Assembly (NCBI RefSeq): GCF_030068605.1
Contig: NZ_JASJOU010000006.1
Location: 310,001 to 374,000 of the forward strand
Length of the DNA stretch: 64,000 nucleotides
Direction of reading: 5' to 3'
From: Xanthocytophaga agilis
GTDB taxonomy: Bacteria > Bacteroidota > Bacteroidia > Cytophagales > 172606-1
Shown here: one piece after another, positions 35,660-42,426 of the stretch
Numbering within the stretch: position 1 is the first letter of the stretch
Layout: every line of letters begins with the position of its first letter
Position numbers and translations under genes: made by a program
Notes under the pieces: generated by a model
The model's input: the letters and a program-made list of their open reading frames with translations, nothing else
Database searches by the model: none
Told to the model about the DNA's origin: nothing

Positions 35660-36310
35660 ATGCAAACAAAGCAGCGTTTTTTATTCTTCTGTACTTGTTT
35701 TATTCTATTACTTTCTTTTTCAGGAGTGAAAGCTCAACAGCGTTGGAGTGTGGGGCCTCGGTTAGGTGCCACGATCTCAAAGATTACAGGTGATGCTCCA
35801 AACAATGGCTTTCTGCCTGGTTTCACAGGTGGTTTGTATGTAATGTATAGCGACATAAGCCATTTTGGGATTTCAGGAGATGTTCTGTTTGCACAAAAGG
35901 GAGCTAAATATGACTATAATGGTACTAAGTTTATCCAGCGGATCAACTACATTGATGTGCCGATTATGGCCCGCTACTTTATGAATCTGAAAGGAAAAGT
36001 TCGTCCGAATATCTTTATAGGTGGAAACATTGCTTTTTTGCTCAATGCCAAGGCAAAAGATCGTACTGATAATGGAGTAGCCCGACCTGATGTAGAGAAT
36101 ACAAGTTCATTTGCCAGTACTGATCTGGGATTTTTGGCGGGTGTAGGGTTTAACTTCAAAGTTTCCAAAGCCCGTTGGGTACAAACAGATTTCCGCTTTC
36201 AGCAAAGTCTGACTCCGATTCAAATTTCTTCAGCTCCGGATCGTCGCAATACAAGTATCAATATATTGCTGAGTTATGCCTTTGGAGTAGGCAAGAAATA
36301 CAGAAACTAG
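35660..36310 (+). CDS. Small PorT-family outer-membrane barrel protein, hypothetical
   Basis: The start at 35660 gives a classical signal peptide (MQTKQRF to GVKAQQ); an ATG 33 bases upstream is excluded because it lies in the predicted -7 box. The 216-residue protein is an eight-stranded OMP_b-brl_2 type barrel: RWSVGPRLGATISKI, FGISGDVLFAQKGAKY, INYIDVPIMARYFM and a terminal NILLSYAFGVGKKYRN. Function is unknown. Its stop codon is 10 bp before the left end of a terminal-inverted-repeat segment. Confidence 0.82.
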   Translation: MQTKQRFLFFCTCFILLLSFSGVKAQQRWSVGPRLGATISKITGDAPNNGFLPGFTGGLYVMYSDISHFGISGDVLFAQKGAKYDYNGTKFIQRINYIDVPIMARYFMNLKGKVRPNIFIGGNIAFLLNAKAKDRTDNGVARPDVENTSSFASTDLGFLAGVGFNFKVSKARWVQTDFRFQQSLTPIQISSAPDRRNTSINILLSYAFGVGKKYRN

Positions 36311-36319
36311 GGTTAAAGA

Positions 36320-36722
36320 TGTAACATGAGTCATCCCAGATTTTGAGGAAAATAATATCACATTCCTTAAGAAAAAGAGAAACAAAGGAGTTACAAAGAG
36401 AGCCAAGATCACTTCAATCGTGGAAGGTTACGTAGGTGCGTGAGAATAAAAATTCCGCGGGCCTAGCGTTGGCCCTGTGGGGCGAAGCTTTGGAATTTTT
36501 TGCTCACGCACCGATCTGGCTCACCAAACTCTCGTTTGGTGCCCTGTTTTTTGGCAAGCAAAAAATGAAGGAGCCTAGAGAAGAGGGATGAAAGTGACTA
36601 TAAACAAACTCAACTAAAGAGATTGCTTAAAAATTAACCAGCGTCTATACTCTTTTCAAAAGCATAGACGCTGGTTTTGTAAAACAAACTCTCATCCAAA
36701 ATTCGGGATGACTCATGTTACA
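36320..36722. mobile_element. Candidate 403-bp element with 18-bp perfect terminal inverted repeats
   Basis: TGTAACATGAGTCATCCC at 36320-36337 is exactly repeated in reverse complement at 36705-36722, and similarity continues a few bases inward (ATTTTG on both sides). Inside are GGTGCGTGAG/CTCACGCACC (36435-36444 with 36503-36512), AATTCC/GGAATT (36451-36456 with 36492-36497), CACCAAAC/GTTTGGTG (36522-36529 with 36534-36541) and a 13-bp terminator-like stem. The central 36430-36560 is visibly more GC-rich than its surroundings. No coding capacity. The right end supplies the stop codon of the AlbA_2 gene. A MITE-like origin is inference; no clear target duplication was seen. Confidence 0.5.
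36636..36676 (-). terminator. Terminator of the AlbA_2 gene, inside the inverted-repeat segment
   Basis: A 13-bp perfect stem (36636-36648 with 36664-36676) has a 15-base loop and is followed on the minus strand by TAATTTTTAA. It lies about 40 bp past the AlbA_2 stop codon. Confidence 0.7.
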
Positions 36723-37365
36723 CTTTTCCAGAAAGGTTTCTGGATGATAATGTATAGACTACATCTTTGTCTCTCTCAACTGGCAACACAATCTGATGGC
36801 TGGACAACTCCATGAGCAGTCGGGTGGCTCTACGCTCTGAAATATTGATCAGCTTTGCATACCGCTTGACTGTAATGTATTCATTAGACAAAAGGTATTT
36901 CAATAGGTTTTTCACATTTCCAGATTGCAGTAATGTCTTATCTGCATCGTTAGTATAACTTCCCAGATTACGGGCTGTCAGCTTTCCTGTAGGAACACTC
37001 TTATCGTGCATACGTACATATACCGTTTCCTCCCCATTTCTTTCTTTCAGCAAATGAGGTTTATCTTCACTTTCAGGTATGGTTACGGCCAGTATTTCCT
37101 TCCCATCTATGGGAATAAGCTCATAGCGAATAAGAATAGGCGGATGACAATACATATCTGAAGCTTCTTCCAGCAAGCTGATTATTTCTACTTCAGATTT
37201 TATCCCACATATTCTTTTATCATCTGTAACACCTATTAGTACTATTCCTCCTCCAGTATTGGCAAATGCAACTAATGTTTTGGCGATTTTGGCAGGACTT
37301 TCAATGGTGCTCTTAAATTCCAGTGTGCTACTTTCGCCTTGCCCAATAAGTTCTATAATATTCAA
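36718..37365 (-). CDS. AlbA_2 (Schlafen AlbA-like) domain protein
   Basis: The 215-residue cytoplasmic protein begins GQGESSTLEFKSTI, followed by KTLVAFANTGGGIVLIGVTDD, the hallmark of AlbA_2 domains (residues about 8-125). These bind nucleic acid or nucleotides and occur in Schlafen-like proteins and in many bacterial regulators. The C-terminal 70 residues look like a winged-helix segment (LLKYLLSNEYITVKRYAKLINISERRATRLLMEL), which suggests a DNA-binding regulator. It is divergent from rtcB, 187 bp away. The stop codon lies inside the right terminal repeat of the adjacent element, so the last residues may have been altered by that insertion. Confidence 0.85.
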   Translation of the reverse strand: MNIIELIGQGESSTLEFKSTIESPAKIAKTLVAFANTGGGIVLIGVTDDKRICGIKSEVEIISLLEEASDMYCHPPILIRYELIPIDGKEILAVTIPESEDKPHLLKERNGEETVYVRMHDKSVPTGKLTARNLGSYTNDADKTLLQSGNVKNLLKYLLSNEYITVKRYAKLINISERRATRLLMELSSHQIVLPVERDKDVVYTLSSRNLSGKV

Positions 37366-37376
37366 GTATCAAAATG

Positions 37377-37408
37377 TTTTATAATTAAAAACGTTTCCCT
37401 TATCTTTG
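37377..37408 (+). promoter_or_regulatory. Promoter of rtcB
   Basis: TATCTTTG at 37401-37408 is a perfect -7 box. TTTT at 37377-37380 with a 20-base spacer is a weak -33. The predicted leader is about 137 bases. Confidence 0.55.
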
Positions 37409-37411
37409 CAG

Positions 37412-37506
37412 CGCCTTTCAGAAAGGCGGCTGCTCTAACATCGGTGTCAGGCACCAGATTCCTCTTATTCAAACTCCAAATCAGGAGTTGTGAGTCTTTT
37501 CAGACT
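37412..37506 (+). promoter_or_regulatory. Structured rtcB leader with four hairpins
   Basis: Four small stems follow one another: CGCCTT/AAGGCG (37412-37417 with 37423-37428), GGTG/CACC (37443-37446 with 37452-37455), AACTCC/GGAGTT (37472-37477 with 37484-37489) and AGTCT/AGACT (37493-37497 with 37502-37506). It is not a tRNA or riboswitch that I recognise. Confidence 0.45.
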
Positions 37507-37552
37507 TGCACAAATTTTCTTTTATACAAGTTTACTAAGATTTTGATTTTTG

Positions 37553-39070
37553 ATGAAGCGAATTTCTTCATTTGAATCTGTTATTGGCAATGCCTACGGT
37601 ATTCCGGTGCATCTATTTGCCAATGAACAGGTAAAAGTTGAAAACTCAGCCATTGAAGAATTGCTGGGCTTTCTTGAATTACAGCAGACCCTTGAACAGA
37701 TACAACAAGCTGATCCCGATTTTTTTGGGACGACAGATATTGGCATTGGCCGGGTGGCTATTACACCTGATTTCCATAAAGGATCTGGCATACCTATCGG
37801 AACAACAATTACTACAAAAGGGTTTATTCTGCCTCAGGCTATCGGCAAGGATATTAATTGTGGCATGCGGTTATATATAACGGATCTGTCAGAAGAGCAG
37901 GTTCGTTCTAAGCTGAAAGAGATGACAAAGCGAATCCGTCATGTATACTTTCAGGGAGGTCGCGAGTTGCCGATTACACCCCGCCAGAAGAAAGCCTTGC
38001 TTCAATATGGTTTACAGGGCTTATGGGAAACCAGTCATGAAACTGTAGGCAAGGGATTGTGGCGTCAGTACAACGCACTACAACAAGAGGCTGATCTGCA
38101 ACGGATAATCGATCGGGGTTCTTTACAGGCTGGTGGTATTTTCAATGGCCTGGAGAATTATACAAGTATTGATTATACATCCTATGATGCACAATTAGGA
38201 TCTATTGGGGGCGGCAATCACTTTGTAGAAGTACAACGTGTGGCTGATATTACAGATGGTGCCATTGCCTATGAATGGGGGCTGAAGAAGGATGCTGTTG
38301 TGGTAATGATCCATACCGGTTCTGTTAGCATTGGGTATCCTACAGCGATGGCTTTTAAAGATTATCTTACAGATCTGTATCCAACAGGATTGCGAAAACC
38401 TGATAACGGAATTTTGCCCTTACCTATATCTGAGAAGTATGCAGGTTTTGTGGAGAACTTCTTTATGGGTTTATACAACGCAGCCAACTTTGCTTTTGCC
38501 AATCGGTTGTTTCTGGGACTGATGATGCAGAAAGTGTTTTCAGAGTTTTTTGGTGATACAGATTTTCGTTTGCTGTATGATTCAGGCCATAACATGGTAT
38601 GGCAACAGAAAACAGTTGGCGAAGAATGGTTCCTGCATCGCAAAGGCGCTTGTCCGGCACGAGGTGCAGAACAGCTACAAAATACACCCTTTGCGTGGAC
38701 AGGAGAACCTGCACTGATTCCGGGATCTATGGGAACCTCGTCATTTATTCTGGCGGGATGTGGCAATGCGCAAAGTAATTTCAGTGCCAGTCATGGTGCA
38801 GGGCGTAGTCTGTCACGTGGTGAGTCCATGAAATACGATGAGGCTGCCTTTTCAAAGTTTCTGGAAGAATTCCATATCATCACGCCTATTGATCCGGAGA
38901 GTACAGAAATCAGATCCAGGCGGGATATAATCCAGAAATGGCACGATGAACTGAAAAAAGAAGCCCCTTTTGCATTTAAGCCTGTGCGTCCGGTTATTGA
39001 CACACAACTGGAAGCTGGTATAGTTCGCCAAGTTGCTGAAACAAAGCCAATTTTTACTGTGAAAGGATAA
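37553..39070 (+). CDS. rtcB: RtcB-family RNA ligase
   Basis: RtcB joins 2',3'-cyclic phosphate or 3'-phosphate RNA ends to 5'-OH ends, with GTP and manganese, in RNA repair. ATG 37553 is used; an in-frame TTG lies directly before it. The 505-residue protein keeps DFHKGSGIPIG, GKDINCGMR (metal cysteine), GGGNHFVE, IPGSMGTSSFI and the guanylylation region SHGAGRSLSRGE, and ends IFTVKG, much like E. coli RtcB. The usual HSGSRGxG motif is HTGSVSIG here, so its arginine is missing. No prfH (release factor H) or rtcA is adjacent. Confidence 0.93.
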   Translation: MKRISSFESVIGNAYGIPVHLFANEQVKVENSAIEELLGFLELQQTLEQIQQADPDFFGTTDIGIGRVAITPDFHKGSGIPIGTTITTKGFILPQAIGKDINCGMRLYITDLSEEQVRSKLKEMTKRIRHVYFQGGRELPITPRQKKALLQYGLQGLWETSHETVGKGLWRQYNALQQEADLQRIIDRGSLQAGGIFNGLENYTSIDYTSYDAQLGSIGGGNHFVEVQRVADITDGAIAYEWGLKKDAVVVMIHTGSVSIGYPTAMAFKDYLTDLYPTGLRKPDNGILPLPISEKYAGFVENFFMGLYNAANFAFANRLFLGLMMQKVFSEFFGDTDFRLLYDSGHNMVWQQKTVGEEWFLHRKGACPARGAEQLQNTPFAWTGEPALIPGSMGTSSFILAGCGNAQSNFSASHGAGRSLSRGESMKYDEAAFSKFLEEFHIITPIDPESTEIRSRRDIIQKWHDELKKEAPFAFKPVRPVIDTQLEAGIVRQVAETKPIFTVKG

Positions 39071-39183
39071 TTTCTGCTCAACTCGTTGTAGGAGGCAATC
39101 GTCAGTCATCTCTACAACGGTATAAATTGATCAGAAGTCTGATATTTCTGAGGTGTGATCAATATTCAGATAATTTGGAAAAA

Positions 39184-39229
39184 TGACTGGAGTTCCATTC
39201 AAACAGAAATTTGAACTAAACTCCAGTCA
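39184..39229 (-). terminator. Second, distal hairpin downstream of bioB
   Basis: TGACTGGAGTT (39184-39194) pairs with AACTCCAGTCA (39219-39229), with an inner stem TTCAAA/TTTGAA (39198-39203 with 39210-39215). On the minus strand it is followed by TTTTTCC, so it fits a terminator for leftward transcription. Confidence 0.55.
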
Positions 39230-39403
39230 AATAAAAAAATGAACACTATTCGAATATTTCCTGGATGTAACCTGTATTCAGTTCAAAACAGGAAGTGATC
39301 GGAATTCTAGTCAAAAGCGATCTTGATCAGTTGGGAGTTGGATAATGACAGACCTGATCTATTTTTATAAATTGTGGCACATCGTGGAAGGTTATAAAGA
39401 GAA

Positions 39404-39433
39404 AAGCCTTTTTGTTTCCAAACAAAAAGGCTT
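39404..39433 (-). terminator. Terminator of bioB
   Basis: A 14-bp perfect stem (39404-39417 with 39420-39433) has a two-base gap at the tip and is followed on the minus strand by TTCTCTTT. It starts 26 bases after the bioB stop. Confidence 0.85.
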
Positions 39434-39459
39434 CTCATACTTAGCTATAAACGTATTTA

Positions 39460-40434
39460 TTAACAAGCTGCTACTGATTCTTCTTTGAATGACTTACGAG
39501 GTTTCAGATTTAATGTCTGGAACAACATTTTATCCGCATCTACTTCCGGATTTGGAGTTGTCAGCAGTTTATCTCCGGCAAAGATAGAGTTGGCCCCTGC
39601 CAGGAAACAAAGTGCCTGCTCTTCTGTATTCATACGTACACGGCCTGCTGATAAACGAACCATTGCCCGTGGCATTATAATACGTGCAGTAGCAATCATC
39701 CGTACCATTTCCCAAACAGAAACGCGCTCCTGGTCTTCCAGTGGAGTACCTTCTACAGGAACCAATGCATTTACAGGAACAGACTCAGGATGTTCGGGAA
39801 GGGTTGACAATACATGTAACATACCTATACGGTCGTTTTCTGTCTCTCCTAATCCAATAATACCACCAGCACATACAGAAATACCTGATTTACGCACATG
39901 TTCAATAGTTTCCAGACGATCATCGTAATTACGGGTAGTGATGATTTCGTTATAAAACTCCTCACTCGTATCCAGGTTATGGTTATAGGCATATAAACCT
40001 GCATCTTTCAGTTTTATTGCCTGTTCATGTGTCAGCATACCTAATGTACAGCATACTTCCATACCCATCTGGTTGACACCTTTGACCATATCCAGTACTT
40101 TGTCAAAGTCTTTGTTGTCACGTACTTCCCGCCAAGCAGCTCCCATACAAAAACGAGTACTACCATTGTCTTTGGCTCGCTGGGCTGTTTCCAGCACTTC
40201 CTCTACCTCTAGCAATCTATGCACTTTTACATTGGTCTGATAGCGTGCTGCTTGTGGACAATAGGCACAGTCTTCCGGACAACCACCTGTTTTCACTGAA
40301 AGCAAAGTACAAACTTGCACTTCTTGTGGGTCGTGGTGCTGACGATGTACAGTGCCTGCACGATAAATCAAATCTAATATAGGGGAGTTGAAAATTTCAG
40401 CGATTTCTTCGCGGGTCCAGTCGTTACGAATCAT
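39460..40434 (-). CDS. bioB: Biotin synthase
   Basis: This radical SAM enzyme inserts sulfur into dethiobiotin to form biotin. The [4Fe-4S] motif is CPEDCAYC (Cys52, Cys56, Cys59). [16 protein letters not shown] and VCAGGI hold the [2Fe-2S] ligands, and YNHNLDT is the substrate region. The length of 324 is normal. It is transcribed alone on the same strand as bioFDA but about 4 kb away, with the AlbA_2 and rtcB genes between. A -7 box TAATTTTG is at 40530-40537 on the minus strand. Confidence 0.96.
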   Translation of the reverse strand: MIRNDWTREEIAEIFNSPILDLIYRAGTVHRQHHDPQEVQVCTLLSVKTGGCPEDCAYCPQAARYQTNVKVHRLLEVEEVLETAQRAKDNGSTRFCMGAAWREVRDNKDFDKVLDMVKGVNQMGMEVCCTLGMLTHEQAIKLKDAGLYAYNHNLDTSEEFYNEIITTRNYDDRLETIEHVRKSGISVCAGGIIGLGETENDRIGMLHVLSTLPEHPESVPVNALVPVEGTPLEDQERVSVWEMVRMIATARIIMPRAMVRLSAGRVRMNTEEQALCFLAGANSIFAGDKLLTTPNPEVDADKMLFQTLNLKPRKSFKEESVAAC

Positions 40435-40529
40435 AATTAATTAAGTTCTGGGTTCTTGGTTTGAAGTTTAACGTTGGCAAGTCATCCCTTATTCAGAAAG
40501 AACGCAAGACGTATATTCTCTTAACGAGG

Positions 40530-40537
40530 CAAAATTA
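40530..40537 (-). promoter_or_regulatory. -7 box of bioB
   Basis: Read on the minus strand the bases are TAATTTTG, matching TAnnTTTG, about 95 bases before the start codon. A TTTG lies 14 bases further upstream, closer than the usual spacing. Confidence 0.5.
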
Positions 40538-40689
40538 CGATAAAAGTACAACAAAAAATCTACCCTTGACAAGGTTTCTGTGTTTTGGATGGAAACGACA
40601 GAATCGCAAATAGAGTTTCCTACAAGTTATTGATGATTAAATATACTTTCTGATAGGTCTATACCTTAGGATGGGAAGCCAACAGACTA

Positions 40690-40852
40690 AGAGGTTGTCT
40701 AAACTTATTTTTAAAGGCTGAAAAGTCATCTTTTAGGCTGCACCTTTGCCTGTTTTTCGGCCCATAGTCTCTGACTATGCCCCTCAAAATAGTCTTGGTT
40801 CGCTCTAAAATCTGCTCTTTTCGCCTCTTTAAAAATAAGTTAGACAACCTCT
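40690..40852. mobile_element. 163-bp MITE with 26-27-bp terminal inverted repeats
   Basis: The left end starts AGAGGTTGTCTAAACTT and the right end is its reverse complement with one A missing; homology runs 27 bases on the left (40690-40716) and 26 on the right (40827-40852). Ends beginning GAGGTTGTC resemble those of IS5-family elements of the IS427 type. Flanking TA dinucleotides are compatible with a TA target but not a clean duplication. No transposase is encoded; a 62-codon minus-strand frame (40659-40847) is carried by the element and is not a gene. Element family is inference. Confidence 0.75.
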
Positions 40853-41379
40853 ATATAAACAATTAAAGTCAATATCTCATACTTATACAATTCTTGTCTA
40901 CTTTCTAAGAAAAGCTGTGAGAGTCTGATTTATACATTTTCTAAAAATAAATAACCTTACATATTTCGAGTAGCAGATAGCTATAGTTTAATTAAAATAA
41001 ATGCAATTTCTGTTCTATTCTGTTGAAAACTATCTGTGCTTGTTAATGAGATGATTTTGGTCTGTAATTGTTTTAGTCCACTTTTTAATCATGGAAAAAG
41101 TATATTTATTTTTTATGTTCTCACGGGCGATAACTGGAAGATAGTTCATTCTTTTTGTTAACCAAGAAGAATAATTTGCCTCAGGAAGAAAAAATATGCA
41201 TTTTGCCTGAATAAAAAGCGCATATCTGCATCAAATCTTACGTGAGGTATATATCTTATTATTTTCATATCTGCTTTTTTTTAATTACCTCGCTGTAAAT
41301 CAGTTGAATAAAATAAAATTATTACATGCGCGTAACATACACATCATATTGCACGTATTGAGTACGAGTAAGCGAATTT
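40853..41379. other. AT-rich intergenic region upstream of the STAS gene
   Basis: I see no gene or strong hairpin. The promoter of the STAS/HATPase pair should be here, but no clean TTTG/TAnnTTTG pair was found; a one-base-short TAATTTG lies near 41173. Confidence 0.3.
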
Positions 41380-41724
41380 ATGAGAATTAATAGTTTAGAT
41401 AAAGAAGACCTGACCATTTTGGTAGTAGATGGAGAGTTAGACGCGAGTTCTTCCATTTTGCTGGATGAATCAATTGAATCGGTGGTTGCGCAGGGAAAGA
41501 AGAAAATACTAATTGACGGACGATCCTTGAATTATATTTCTTCTGCGGGGTTAGGTGTTTTTATGTCACATGTACAGGAATTTGAAGAAAAAGGAATACA
41601 AATGATTCTTTTCGGCCTGAACGAGAAAGTTCTACGGGTATTTCAGATACTAGGCCTGGACCAGCTCCTTTCCATTACAGCTTCAGAGAACGAAGCCATA
41701 CAATTGTTAAATGCAAGTTTGTAA
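41380..41724 (+). CDS. STAS-domain anti-sigma factor antagonist
   Basis: The 114-residue single-domain protein has the SpoIIAA/RsbV fold. ISSAGLGV (53-60) carries the phosphorylatable serine (Ser54 or Ser55) that controls binding to an RsbW-type kinase. The kinase-like partner is encoded 67 bp downstream, so this is a partner-switching pair. No sigma factor or PP2C phosphatase is adjacent, so the controlled target is unknown and may be a response regulator or sigma factor elsewhere. Confidence 0.9.
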   Translation: MRINSLDKEDLTILVVDGELDASSSILLDESIESVVAQGKKKILIDGRSLNYISSAGLGVFMSHVQEFEEKGIQMILFGLNEKVLRVFQILGLDQLLSITASENEAIQLLNASL

Positions 41725-41791
41725 TATTGAATGACAAAATATTTACTAGTTACAAAGTCTGCATAGGATATAAAATCAATATGTAAGTGAG

Positions 41792-42223
41792 ATGAATTAC
41801 CACTATCAGTTTTCGTGTGACCGGAGGAATCTGAAATCAGTGCGGGATTTTGTAGCATCTGTACTGCGTGATGAGAATTTTTCTGAAAATGAGATTCCTG
41901 CAGTTGTATTGGCTGTAGATGAAATCTGTGCTAATCTGATTGTTCATTCCCATCAATCAGATCCTAATGATGTGATCGAAATTTGGTTAAAAGTTACTCT
42001 TGAAACCGTAATTTGTGAGATTATTGATCAGGACAGTATGTTCTATGATTTTTCAGCCCATAAAAATCCCGATATTCACCAGATTGTACGGGAAGGAAAA
42101 AATGGAGGAGTTGGATTAATGCTTGTTAAGTGTCTGGTTGATAAAGTAGAAGTAGAACGTCATGGTACACAAAGTATATGGCGTTTGACTAAAGAGTCTC
42201 CACGCCCTGTATTTAATTCATAA
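41792..42223 (+). CDS. RsbW-like serine kinase / anti-sigma factor (HATPase_c_2)
   Basis: The 143-residue protein is a lone GHKL ATPase domain. AVDEICANLIVHSH (41-54) is the N box (Glu44, Asn48), and GKNGGVGLMLVKCLVD is the G2 lid. The usual DxGxxF G1 motif is degenerate here (DQDSMFYDF), which is common among these kinases. It should bind and phosphorylate the STAS protein encoded upstream. A hairpin with T-tract ends the unit. Confidence 0.88.
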   Translation: MNYHYQFSCDRRNLKSVRDFVASVLRDENFSENEIPAVVLAVDEICANLIVHSHQSDPNDVIEIWLKVTLETVICEIIDQDSMFYDFSAHKNPDIHQIVREGKNGGVGLMLVKCLVDKVEVERHGTQSIWRLTKESPRPVFNS

Positions 42224-42250
42224 TCAGGATATACTATTTGTTTTTTGCTG

Positions 42251-42280
42251 ATCCAGAGTTATTGCTCTGGATTTTTATTT
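42251..42280 (+). terminator. Terminator of the STAS/HATPase unit
   Basis: ATCCAGAG (42251-42258) pairs with CTCTGGAT (42265-42272) around a six-base loop and is followed by TTTTATTT. Confidence 0.85.
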
Positions 42281-42426
42281 TCTGGTTTGTATGTGTGATT
42301 ACCAGATATATGTTTGGTAAATAAAAAACACAGAAAACTTACAACTATCTCTTTATTTTCTGAGGGACAGACTATTTACTTTAAAAAATCGTTAAAATTG
42401 CGTTCTGTTTTTACGAAACTTTACGT

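Larger units (their letters stand above)
39071..39459. other. Intergenic region between rtcB and bioB with nested hairpins
   Basis: There is no ORF. Besides the two bioB terminators it holds a nested hairpin, ATTGATCA (39126-39133) with TGATCAAT (39156-39163) and CAGAA/TTCTG inside, which may end the rtcB transcript although no T-tract follows. Confidence 0.45.

Noticed and set aside
37411-37506. A tRNA-like structure before rtcB
   Set aside because: The stems do not make an acceptor stem or a T-arm; they are best described as separate hairpins.
40659-40847. 62-codon frame ending in the MITE
   Set aside because: It is made almost entirely of MITE sequence including its terminal repeats.
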